54,844 bases of DNA from Phycisphaerae bacterium. GTDB lineage: Bacteria > Planctomycetota > Phycisphaerae > Phycisphaerales > SM1A02. The stretch is from contig NYSW01000109.1 of assembly GCA_002683195.1 (NCBI GenBank), positions 1-54,844 on the forward strand, written 5' to 3'. Below, piece by piece: positions 1 through 7,669 of the stretch. Position 1 is the stretch's first letter. Each line of letters begins with the position of its first letter. A program made the translations under genes and the position numbers. The notes beneath the pieces were generated by a model. It made no database searches, was not told where the DNA came from, and saw only the letters and a program-made list of their open reading frames with translations.

Positions 1-361
1 CTTTGTCGATCGGGGACGGAATATGTGCGAGGGACAGCGAAGGACGATCCGCCCCGATCCGGGAGCGACGACGTCCGAAGACGAAAGAGGTTGATGTTGA
101 GGCTGCCGAGCTCCGCTCGGCCGTTGGTCCGTGCCAGCGAGTCACCCGCCGGCAAAGAGTTCTTCGGGTGAATCAGTGACTGCTCGACACCGACTTCAAA
201 TATCGGATTATCGGGCACCCCACCGACTTATACGGACATCAAGACGCCGCCCCGGGCCTTGGAAGGGCCCGGGGCGGCGATGTGAGTTTCTTGATGTGCG
301 CTCGCGAAGGTGGGAACGACTTCCCGCCCGGCGGATCCTCCCCACCCGGATTCTCGAAAAC
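1..361. other. Left-edge region without a confident gene
   Basis: All three plus-strand frames stop within about 180 bases of the window edge. Any of them could be the C-terminal tail of a gene beginning outside the window, but none shows a recognisable motif. The region also holds the GC-rich hairpin at 245-279, listed separately. Nothing else is supported. Confidence 0.4.
245..279. terminator. GC-rich hairpin, possible terminator
   Basis: A perfect 14-bp inverted repeat (arms 245-258 and 266-279, 7-base loop) lies about 80 bases beyond the stop codon of the leftward acylase gene. On neither strand is it followed by a clean T tract. It may stop transcription of the acylase gene or of a rightward gene ending near the window edge. 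The stem is certain; the function is inferred. Confidence 0.4.
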
Positions 362-2506
362 TCAACGGCCCGTGGTCAAGATCGTCTCGGTCGTGTCGTA
401 CTCCGCAAGTTGCTCCAGCGTCAACGGAAGCGGCTTCAATTCTCTTCGAGCGAACTGCTCGGTGGTCTTCCTCAGATAGGGACGATCCCGACGATCGGTC
501 TGCCCGATGGGGGTGAGGGTCCAGGATCGAGGAGGATCGGACATCTCGTGAAGGGCCACATAAGCCGAACCGATCGTGCATTGCATCTTTGAAATATCGC
601 TTCCCCGCAGATCGGCGTTCGCGTTCATCAAGGAGATCGCCGGGTACATCCCGGTCTCGACCGAGTACGAACGCCCGCCCTTGCGGATCACGTGTGCGAG
701 TCCCCAGGGAAGATCGGAACCGAACGGGAGCAGTTTCCCGATCCTCTTCCTGGCATCCCGAAGCGAGTCGAACATGCGGAAGGCATCATCGTCGTCGATG
801 GTGTCCAGAGGACGAGTCAGGAAATCCACGCTGACCATCGCCTGATCGGAATAGAGGTACAGCCAGAGCAGGAAGAGGGTGGGCACCGGCGAGTTGATGT
901 CCGGGGAACCATCCCATTCCAGCATCGCGGCCACGTCTCGCTGAATCCGATCGCGATCGGGATAGGAATCCCCGTGGGACTTCCACGCGGCTTCGAGACG
1001 TTCCCGCATCGGCCCGTGGGGGATCATGGTGCCATCGACCAGGATCTCCTTCGCTCGTTCCTCATCGAGTTCTTCCTCGGCCGCCAGCAGCTGTCGGAGG
1101 TACCAGGCCCGGGCAGTGTCCTTCTTGTTCGAACGCTTCACCGTTCCCGCCGGATACTCGCTGGGCACCGGGTCGAGATCCGTACCAGTCGTGGTCGAAG
1201 GGTCGTTGTTGCAGTTCTGGACCCAGCCGATCGAAGGACGACGGACCCCGGGCAGTTCCGCCCAGGGAATCATCTCCTTCCAGACCAGGTCCGGATCGCT
1301 CCCATCGAGTGGCTTGCGGGCGTTGAGGCCCTCGGGACGGCGCGGAACCCGACCACCATTGACGTAGAAGACATCGCCCTTGGAGTCCGCGGCCACCATG
1401 TTGAAACTCGCGAACTGCATGCGGGACATCGCCGCTTCCAGCTCTCCGAGATCGCGAGCGGTGACCATTTCATAGAACTGGACCGGAGGATCCACGAGGC
1501 CGTAGGCCGAGATCCAGTACGCGACGGCCATGCCCTCGGTGGGATCGTGACGGGTCACCGGACCATGAACCGACCAGCGAATCGTCTCATCGACGCTGGA
1601 GCCGTCGGGAAGTTCGTAGGTGATCGCACGCGATTCGAAGTCCCGCCATCCATCCCCGAATCGATACTGCTCGGGATTGCCCGGGTTCAATTCGAGTCGG
1701 TAGACGTCGCCATGGTCAGGCCGGTTCGCGGTCCAGGTCCAACCGACGTGCGGCGTTCGTCCGAAGACCGGCAACGGACTACCGATGAAACCGGCACCCG
1801 CGAAGTCGATCTCATCACTCTTCAGGTGAACCTCGTAGAGACGGAATTCGTGCTTCCAGGGCATGTGGGGATCAGCCGCGATGAACGCCGAACCGCCGGC
1901 GGTCCGATCCGCCGCCACCGCCCAGCCGTTCGAACCGATCGGATTCCAGTGTTCGTCCGACATGCCGAAATCCAGCGTCGCGAGCGATGGTGCGAGTCCT
2001 CGGCGTTCACCGTTGACGTTTCCCAGCGTGGGCCAGAAGTTCACGAGTCGACCGACCGCGAATCCCCACGAAGGCTGCACCGGCTCCGCCCAGGACGGAA
2101 CTTCGTCCGGATGGGCCGCCATGTAGGCGTTGATTCCGTCGGCATACCCTTCTCCGATCGCACGGACCGCGGGCGGGTACTCGTCCCAACCCTCTTCGAT
2201 GAACTCCGCGATTCGCATCAGCCGAAAGGTTCGATCGATCTCGATCGCCTTTTCACCGTCGATCTCCGTGCGGCGACCGGTCGCGGTCCACATGGCACTG
2301 AGCGCTTCTTCCAACCGATCTTCACCGATCGCCCAGCCGTATCCATAGCCGACGCCATGATTGGATTCGGCGAAGACGTGAGGGACACCCCACGGATCAC
2401 GAATGACCCGGACATCCTCAGCGATGGTGGGTGCGGCCACGGCAAGCAGGATGCCCGTGACCGACATGGCGAGAACAAAACGTTCGTTTGTAATCTGGAG
2501 GTTCAT
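362..2506 (-). CDS. Secreted penicillin acylase family N-terminal-nucleophile hydrolase
   Basis: This 714-residue protein hydrolyses an amide bond. The family includes penicillin G acylases and acyl-homoserine-lactone acylases, but the substrate cannot be read from sequence. An N-terminal hydrophobic segment (about residues 11-29) looks like a signal peptide, so it probably acts outside the cytoplasm. The family start motif IRDPWGVPHVFA follows at about 35. The autocatalytic cleavage site and nucleophile are in PIGSNGWAV, with Ser192 as the predicted new N-terminus of the beta chain, preceded by a spacer peptide as usual. The length fits the family. The ATG is preceded by TAGTCT and six bases, which suggests a leaderless transcript and supports this start. 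It stands alone, downstream of the DinB gene on the same strand with a 53-base gap. Family assignment is firm; the substrate is unknown. Confidence 0.88.
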   Translation of the reverse strand: MNLQITNERFVLAMSVTGILLAVAAPTIAEDVRVIRDPWGVPHVFAESNHGVGYGYGWAIGEDRLEEALSAMWTATGRRTEIDGEKAIEIDRTFRLMRIAEFIEEGWDEYPPAVRAIGEGYADGINAYMAAHPDEVPSWAEPVQPSWGFAVGRLVNFWPTLGNVNGERRGLAPSLATLDFGMSDEHWNPIGSNGWAVAADRTAGGSAFIAADPHMPWKHEFRLYEVHLKSDEIDFAGAGFIGSPLPVFGRTPHVGWTWTANRPDHGDVYRLELNPGNPEQYRFGDGWRDFESRAITYELPDGSSVDETIRWSVHGPVTRHDPTEGMAVAYWISAYGLVDPPVQFYEMVTARDLGELEAAMSRMQFASFNMVAADSKGDVFYVNGGRVPRRPEGLNARKPLDGSDPDLVWKEMIPWAELPGVRRPSIGWVQNCNNDPSTTTGTDLDPVPSEYPAGTVKRSNKKDTARAWYLRQLLAAEEELDEERAKEILVDGTMIPHGPMRERLEAAWKSHGDSYPDRDRIQRDVAAMLEWDGSPDINSPVPTLFLLWLYLYSDQAMVSVDFLTRPLDTIDDDDAFRMFDSLRDARKRIGKLLPFGSDLPWGLAHVIRKGGRSYSVETGMYPAISLMNANADLRGSDISKMQCTIGSAYVALHEMSDPPRSWTLTPIGQTDRRDRPYLRKTTEQFARRELKPLPLTLEQLAEYDTTETILTTGR

Positions 2507-2512
2507 CCAGTC

Positions 2513-2518
2513 AGACTA
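2513..2518 (-). promoter_or_regulatory. TANNNT box (TAGTCT) six bases before the acylase ATG
   Basis: TAGTCT on the minus strand is followed by GACTGG and the ATG. A -10 element here would start transcription at or next to the start codon, giving a leaderless mRNA. The same spacing recurs at five other genes in the window. No convincing -35 box is seen. Confidence 0.45.
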
Positions 2519-2559
2519 CCTCAGAAAATTCCGGACTCCAGCCCTCATTTCAGAGTCTG

Positions 2560-3069
2560 TCATTCCCCGGGGGGGAAGGCCCGCATCCACTGGAAGACAC
2601 TGCTTTCCGGGAGGTCATCGACTCCGACGTGCCGCAGCATGTTGAGACACTGCGCCCGATGATGCATGGAATGCGTCGTCACGTGGGTGAGAACGCCGCC
2701 TCGACCATATCGGTGCGTGACCCCGTTTCGGGAAGTCTCCAGGACGTCCTCGAACGACCCCATGGTGGCCGCCGCTCGAAACGCCTCCATCGCCTTCACG
2801 TGCAGATCACGAAGTACGGTGATGCTCGGCGAATCGGAACCGAACGCCGGACTGAAGACCGGTGGGTCCTCCGTGAGGACACCGGTCCAGCCGATCATCG
2901 CTCCGATGTCGTGCATCAGGGTCTTCCGAAGCGAGCCGAGGCCCATCTCGAAAGGCCGATCCAGATCAGCATCGGACAGCGTCTCGCAGGCATCAAACAT
3001 GCGGTGGGTGGCCCAATCCTCGAAATCGAGAAGGATCAGCGCGGGATCGGTGGGGGGGGAATCGTTCAT
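2560..3069 (-). CDS. DinB-family four-helix metal-binding protein
   Basis: A 169-residue protein with the layout of the DinB/YfiT-like superfamily. It begins with a W-x-x-H-type helix (FEDWATHRMFDA, residues 16-27), has a middle His in LMHDIGAMIGW, and carries the C-terminal THSMHHRAQCLNMLRHVG segment; these histidines are the usual metal ligands. Members include thiol-dependent S-transferases and many proteins of unknown role, so the reaction is not assignable. Its ATG overlaps the hisD stop codon by four bases (ATGA), so it is the last cistron of the histidine operon and probably translationally coupled to hisD. No established link between DinB proteins and histidine synthesis is known to me. 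Confidence 0.8.
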   Translation of the reverse strand: MNDSPPTDPALILLDFEDWATHRMFDACETLSDADLDRPFEMGLGSLRKTLMHDIGAMIGWTGVLTEDPPVFSPAFGSDSPSITVLRDLHVKAMEAFRAAATMGSFEDVLETSRNGVTHRYGRGGVLTHVTTHSMHHRAQCLNMLRHVGVDDLPESSVFQWMRAFPPGE

Positions 3070-4382
3070 GACGAGACGATATCCACCGCCCGAACTTCTG
3101 CCGCACGGGCGTGAGCCTCGAGACCCTCCACCCGTGCCAGCAACGCGGTCTCCTTCATGATGCTGGCCGAGGGACGAGATCCGGTCGACGAAATCCAGGT
3201 CCTGACTCGAATGAAGTCGAGCACCGAAAGACCCCCTCCGACCCTGGCCGAACCGCCGGTCGGGAGAACGTGATTCGGCCCGCAGCCGTAATCGCCGAAC
3301 ACTTCGGCGGCGGCGCTGCCTAGAAAGACCGCCCCCGCGTGCCGAATCCGACGTCCCACCGATTCCGCATCCCGGGTCAGGATCTCGAGGTGTTCCGGCG
3401 CCAGCCGGTCGGCCACTTCGATCAATGCTTCGATCGATTCCACCACTACTGCGGCACCGCGCTCGATCGATGTCCGCGCTATGGATCGGTTCGGCTCGGG
3501 AAGATCCTCACATCCTGCTGCCAGGCGATCCCGGACCTCGTCCCGGAGCCGGATTTCAGTGGTCGCGAACCAGACGCCGGCCTCGGGGTCGTGTTCGGCC
3601 TGAGCGAGAAGGTCCGCGGCGATGATCGCCGGATCAGCCGTCTCATCCGCAAGGACCAGGAGTTCACTCGGACCGGCCAGTCCATCGATCGCCACCGGTC
3701 GCCCTCCGGGTCCGTCGGGACCAGCGACCAATGCCTTGGCTGCTGTGACGAAACGGTTTCCCGGTCCGACCACGATGTCGCAACGGGGTCCTTCCAGACC
3801 GATCGCCAGAGCGCCGATGGCGTGGGCCCCACCTGCCGCCAGCATCGACTCCGCACCGGTGAACCAGGCCGCTGCGAGCGTCGCGTCAGTGGGTCGTGGT
3901 CCTGCCAGCCGGATCTGATCCACTCCCGCGACGGCGGCTGGAATGGCCGTCATGAGCACGCTGGAGGGCAGAGGAAATCTACCCCCGGGCACGTAGCACC
4001 CGGCCGTCTGCATCGGGACGAGATCATGTCCCGATCGAAGACCGGTGCCTTTGATCTCTCGATCGACCGGGCGGAGACAGTCGAGTTGGATCGCGGCGAA
4101 CTCCCGGATCCGGTTAGAGGCGAGATCGATCGCCCGGCGGACCTCGGGATCAAGACGATCTCTCGCTCGAGCGAAATCATCTCGATCGAGCACCATGGCC
4201 CCCGATGATGGACGTTCCTCGAATGCATCCACCCGTTCCTCGAGTGCGAGGCGGCCACGTGCTTCAAGATCGTTCAACGTGGATCGGGCCACGCCGATGG
4301 CCTCCGGATCAAGTGAAGGTCGGCGAATGACGATCGTCTCCGCATCCTCGACCGGCAGCACTCTGGTTGATTCGATGATCAC
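3066..4382 (-). CDS. hisD: Histidinol dehydrogenase
   Basis: Catalyses the last two steps of histidine synthesis: NAD-dependent oxidation of L-histidinol to histidinal and then histidine, in the cytoplasm. The 438-residue length is standard. Visible family marks are AQAEHDPEAG (the conserved Gln and His of the zinc site), GPGNRFVTAAK, DRLAPEHLEI and the C-terminal signature GPNHVLPTGGSARVGGGLS. The ATG overlaps the end of the hisA-hisI-hisE fusion gene by four bases and its own stop overlaps the DinB start, so it is internal to the operon. Expression should follow the attenuator proposed upstream of hisG. No missing catalytic residue was noticed. Confidence 0.96.
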   Translation of the reverse strand: MIIESTRVLPVEDAETIVIRRPSLDPEAIGVARSTLNDLEARGRLALEERVDAFEERPSSGAMVLDRDDFARARDRLDPEVRRAIDLASNRIREFAAIQLDCLRPVDREIKGTGLRSGHDLVPMQTAGCYVPGGRFPLPSSVLMTAIPAAVAGVDQIRLAGPRPTDATLAAAWFTGAESMLAAGGAHAIGALAIGLEGPRCDIVVGPGNRFVTAAKALVAGPDGPGGRPVAIDGLAGPSELLVLADETADPAIIAADLLAQAEHDPEAGVWFATTEIRLRDEVRDRLAAGCEDLPEPNRSIARTSIERGAAVVVESIEALIEVADRLAPEHLEILTRDAESVGRRIRHAGAVFLGSAAAEVFGDYGCGPNHVLPTGGSARVGGGLSVLDFIRVRTWISSTGSRPSASIMKETALLARVEGLEAHARAAEVRAVDIVSS

Positions 4383-5659
4383 GAGACCACCTCCTTCATG
4401 ACCTTTGCATCTCCACCTCGCCGACGGATTCGAAGGGTCCGACGCTCGAGCTCTTCCACCACGTCACGCCAGGGAACTCCTCGCTGCACGAGCGTGACCA
4501 TCATGAAGTAGACGACGTCGGCCGCTTCGTGCACGGTGTCCGATCCCGGTTCTCCAAGTTCCACAGCCTCCTCCTCCAGTTTCGACCGCAGCAGCGAAGG
4601 GTCGTCGAGCAGCCGGCGGGTGTAGGACGACGATTCGGCGTTCGAGCTCGAAGATTCCGCCAGCTTTGAAAGCCGACGTTCCATCGCCTCCAGACCGGTA
4701 CCGTCATCCCAGCACGTCCAACGTTCCTCGTGACAGAAGCCCGGACACGACTGAGCGACTGTGAATCGAAGCGCATCACGATCGCAGTCGAGATCGACCT
4801 TCAGCAGTCGCTGGGTTGCTCCCGACGTCGCCCCTTTCTCCCAGAGACCGCGACGACGTGATTCGTAGAACACTCTTCCGGTCGAAAGGGTTCGTTCAAG
4901 ACTCCGTTCACTCGAGTAGGTGAGTCCCAGGGCTTGTCCCGACTCGTCGCAGACCACGGTCGGCCAGAGACCGTCGGAACGATCAGTGGTCAACATCGCA
5001 GCCAGGATCTCCGATGGATTGATCGATCCGTCATAGAGGACTCGCCCGACCTGAACGTCGATTCCGAGCAGGTCCAGGGCCGCGACCTCCTCGGCGTCAC
5101 GGGTGCCCCCGGCCACCACGAGATCGGCGTCTCCCACCGATCTTCGGATCGCCCGAGCCCGTTCGATATCGAGTCCACCGCCGGTGCCCTCATCCTGTAC
5201 GAAGGTGGCGAGGAATCCACCGACGAAGGGTCGAAGTCGTTCGATTCGATCCACCACCCGCTCTCCGGTGCCGGTCTGCCATCCTTCCACCACCACTTCG
5301 TCATCCCACGCATCAACCGCCGCGATCACCCGATCACGGGGCAGTTGAGAAAGAAGTTCCGGTTCGGCCGCCGTGCCGATCATCACCCGGGTCGCACCCG
5401 CGTCCAACCAGCTTCTTGCGGTCTCGACGTCCCGGATCCCACCACCCACGCGACACCGAGCCACGGCGAGCAACGACCGAATCACCTCACGGTTCTCCCC
5501 CGTGCCGAGAGCGGCATCGAGATCGATGACCGCGATCTCTCCCAGAGGTGCGAAACGTCGAGCCACCTCGAGCGGGTCTCCGCCGTCCAGGAGCATGGTT
5601 CGCCCCTGCTTGAGTTGGACGGCGCGACCGCCCTTGATATCGATGGATGGAATCAGCAT
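4379..5659 (-). CDS. hisA-hisIE: Trifunctional HisA-HisI-HisE fusion protein
   Basis: One 426-residue chain carries three histidine-pathway enzymes. Residues 1 to about 235 form a HisA-type TIM barrel (ProFAR isomerase), starting LIPSIDIKGGRAVQL with the first catalytic Asp at 7. Residues about 245-340 are HisI, phosphoribosyl-AMP cyclohydrolase: GLWEKGATSG, the metal motif DLDCDRDAL, and the cysteines of FCHEERWTCW. Residues about 345-426 are HisE, phosphoribosyl-ATP pyrophosphatase: KLEEEAVELG and EAADVVYFMMV. Together these are steps 2, 3 and 4 of the pathway, in the order 4-3-2 along the chain. The second catalytic site of HisA reads QDEGTGGG where many HisA proteins have DGT. The start overlaps the hisF end by seven bases and the stop overlaps hisD by four. 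HisIE fusions are common; HisA joined to HisIE is unusual. Confidence 0.93.
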   Translation of the reverse strand: MLIPSIDIKGGRAVQLKQGRTMLLDGGDPLEVARRFAPLGEIAVIDLDAALGTGENREVIRSLLAVARCRVGGGIRDVETARSWLDAGATRVMIGTAAEPELLSQLPRDRVIAAVDAWDDEVVVEGWQTGTGERVVDRIERLRPFVGGFLATFVQDEGTGGGLDIERARAIRRSVGDADLVVAGGTRDAEEVAALDLLGIDVQVGRVLYDGSINPSEILAAMLTTDRSDGLWPTVVCDESGQALGLTYSSERSLERTLSTGRVFYESRRRGLWEKGATSGATQRLLKVDLDCDRDALRFTVAQSCPGFCHEERWTCWDDGTGLEAMERRLSKLAESSSSNAESSSYTRRLLDDPSLLRSKLEEEAVELGEPGSDTVHEAADVVYFMMVTLVQRGVPWRDVVEELERRTLRIRRRGGDAKVMKEVVS

Positions 5660-6411
5660 GGTCGAAGCTCCCGGCCGATGGCGGCCAATTCAAGACGAAG
5701 ATCGCGGAGAGAGGTGACCTGGTCGTGCAGGACGCCTGCCAGCAGGGCTCCCGTGGCCCCGGCATCGAAGGCGGACTCGATGTCGAAGGCGGTCCGGGCA
5801 CCACCACTGGCGATGACCGGCACATCCACGGCGTCAGTGACCCGACGAACCAGAGGCAGGTCGTAACCGATACCGGTGCCATCGCGATCCCGACTGGTGA
5901 GCAGCACCTCGCCCGCCCCCAAATCGACTCCCCGCGATGCCCATCCGACCGCGGAAACCTCGGTCACCGTCCCGCCCGCGTCGATGATCACCTCCCATTC
6001 GTCGAACCCGCGACTCACGGCATCGATCGCCAGCACCACGCACTGACTTCCGAATCGATCCGCCATCTCCGTGAGAAGTTCGGGTCGCCGGGCCGCGGCT
6101 GAATTGACCGAGACCTTGTCCGCCCCGGATTCAAGAAGCCTTCGAGCATCGTCGGCGGTACGAACCCCGCCGCCGGCCACGATCGGAACCGAGACCACTT
6201 CTCGAACCGCACGGATCGTCTCGACCATCGTGTCACGACCCTCGATGGTCGCCGAAACGTCGAGCATCACGATCTCATCCGCACCTTCCGCGTCGTACCG
6301 AGCCGCGAGCTCCGCCGGGTCACCGACGTCTCGAAGACCTTCGAATCGGACCCCCTTCACGACCCGACCGTCTCTGACATCCAGGCAAGGAATGATTCTC
6401 TTCAGCAACAT
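5653..6411 (-). CDS. hisF: Imidazole glycerol phosphate synthase, cyclase subunit
   Basis: HisF uses ammonia delivered by HisH to turn PRFAR into imidazole glycerol phosphate and AICAR. The 252-residue product begins MLLKRIIPCLDVRDGRVVKG, the canonical HisF N-terminus with the first catalytic Asp in CLDV; the second catalytic Asp is in LAIDAVS. Phosphate-binding segments VAGGGVRTADD and VIASGGARTA are present. An in-frame extension upstream to about 6669 is only read-through of the hisH-coding region, so I place the start at the ATG at 6411, which overlaps the 3' end of hisH by ten bases. Its own end overlaps the hisA fusion gene. Confidence 0.96.
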   Translation of the reverse strand: MLLKRIIPCLDVRDGRVVKGVRFEGLRDVGDPAELAARYDAEGADEIVMLDVSATIEGRDTMVETIRAVREVVSVPIVAGGGVRTADDARRLLESGADKVSVNSAAARRPELLTEMADRFGSQCVVLAIDAVSRGFDEWEVIIDAGGTVTEVSAVGWASRGVDLGAGEVLLTSRDRDGTGIGYDLPLVRRVTDAVDVPVIASGGARTAFDIESAFDAGATGALLAGVLHDQVTSLRDLRLELAAIGRELRPC

Positions 6412-7058
6412 GGCGTTTCCCTTCCAACGAGCGTGACCCATCGCGAAAGAAGATCGCGACCGAATGAACCTGAGATTTCCGGGTGGAACTGACAAGCGAC
6501 GATTCCTCCGCGTTCGATCGCGGCCACGAATCGCCCTCCGTCCGACGTCCAGGCCGCTCGCCACCCGGGTGGAACCTCGGTGAGCGCGAATCCGTTGGCG
6601 AAATAGGCGGCCCCTGAATCGATCACCCCGGTCGAACCTCCGACCGGATCCGGTTCGACGCGATTCCATCCGAGATGCGGACGAACCGGACCCGGTGGAA
6701 GCCGGCGGATCGTGGAACCGATGACGCCGATTCCCCGGACCCCTGGTGATTCATCGCTTCCCTCCGCCAGCAGCTGAAGACCGAGACAGATCGCGAGAGT
6801 CGCCTGGCCATTGGAGACCCGCGATCGAATCGCCTCGACCAATCCGTCTCTTTCCAAAGCCGCCATGCCACTACCGAATCGACCCACGCCCGGTAGCACC
6901 AGGCCCGGAACGTCGGTGATCTCCAGAGCGGATCGGACTCGCGTCGCTTCCACTCCGATCCGTCGAAAGGCCATCAGAATGGATTCGACGTTGGCGATTC
7001 CGGTATCGACGATGCCGACGGAACGGAGTGAATCACTTTCCATGATCTCGGTGTTCAT
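6402..7058 (-). CDS. hisH: Imidazole glycerol phosphate synthase, glutamine amidotransferase subunit
   Basis: HisH hydrolyses glutamine and channels ammonia to HisF. This 218-residue class I amidotransferase shows VGIVDTGIANVESI at the N-terminus, the oxyanion strand LPGVGRFGSGM, the nucleophile Cys in AICLGLQLL, and the His and Glu of the triad in CQFHPEISGSFG. The residue after FHPE is Ile, where Lys or Arg is usual. A second ATG five codons in (7043) is a possible alternative start. It overlaps hisB by four bases upstream and hisF by ten downstream, so the two synthase subunits are translationally linked. Confidence 0.95.
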   Translation of the reverse strand: MNTEIMESDSLRSVGIVDTGIANVESILMAFRRIGVEATRVRSALEITDVPGLVLPGVGRFGSGMAALERDGLVEAIRSRVSNGQATLAICLGLQLLAEGSDESPGVRGIGVIGSTIRRLPPGPVRPHLGWNRVEPDPVGGSTGVIDSGAAYFANGFALTEVPPGWRAAWTSDGGRFVAAIERGGIVACQFHPEISGSFGRDLLSRWVTLVGRETPCC

Positions 7059-7669
7059 GCCAGAGTCCCCTTGGTGCTGTTGATTCCCGCCGATGGCCGG
7101 ATCGCCTGGCGCATCGCCAGGGCCAGTGACTTGAATGCGGATTCGAGGCGGTGGTGATCGTTACGACCCTCGAGGACCTTGATGTGAAGGGTGAAAGGTG
7201 CGAAGAGCGCCAGAGTCTCGAAGAAGTGAACCGCGTTCTCGGATGCAATCCCACCGATCGTCGGCCGGACCAATCCGAGATCGACCGATGCCGAAGGACG
7301 AGAAACAAGGTCGACCGAAACCCGGGTGAGCGCCTCGTCCAGAGGGACCAGGGCCCAACCGAACCGTTCGATCCCCGAGCGTTCGCCGAGGGATTCACCC
7401 AGAAGTCGAGCCAGGACGATGGCGCAGTCCTCGACCACGTGGTGATCGTCGACCACCAGATCGCCGACCGCTTCGAGGTCCAATCCGATTCGAGCGTGGG
7501 TGGCCAGGGCATCGAGCATGTGATCGAGCATCCCGATTCCGGTCGAGATGCGCCCCGGCGTTCCATCACCGTCCAGATCAATTCGCCCGGTGATCCGAGT
7601 CTCCTTCGTGACTCTCTGATACTCGGCCCGGCGATCGGCGCGAACCATGGCAGGTGCGGTTCGATTCAT
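7055..7669 (-). CDS. hisB: Imidazoleglycerol-phosphate dehydratase
   Basis: Removes water from imidazole glycerol phosphate to give imidazole acetol phosphate. This is the monofunctional dehydratase of about 204 residues, without the phosphatase domain of enterobacterial HisB. Manganese-site motifs are all visible: GIGMLDHMLDALATHA, VDDHHVVEDCAI, ENAVHFFETLALF and GRNDHHRLESAFKSLALAM. The open frame extends upstream to 7855, but that part is antisense to real hisC coding sequence. The ATG at 7669 overlaps the hisC-HAD stop by four bases and gives the normal N-terminus. It lies between hisC-HAD and hisH in the operon. Confidence 0.95.
   Translation of the reverse strand: MNRTAPAMVRADRRAEYQRVTKETRITGRIDLDGDGTPGRISTGIGMLDHMLDALATHARIGLDLEAVGDLVVDDHHVVEDCAIVLARLLGESLGERSGIERFGWALVPLDEALTRVSVDLVSRPSASVDLGLVRPTIGGIASENAVHFFETLALFAPFTLHIKVLEGRNDHHRLESAFKSLALAMRQAIRPSAGINSTKGTLA

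Noticed and set aside
692..2662. 656-codon plus-strand open frame opposite the acylase gene
   Set aside because: Rich in Arg/His/Pro with no domain; it is the antisense of a well-supported acylase gene in GC-rich DNA.
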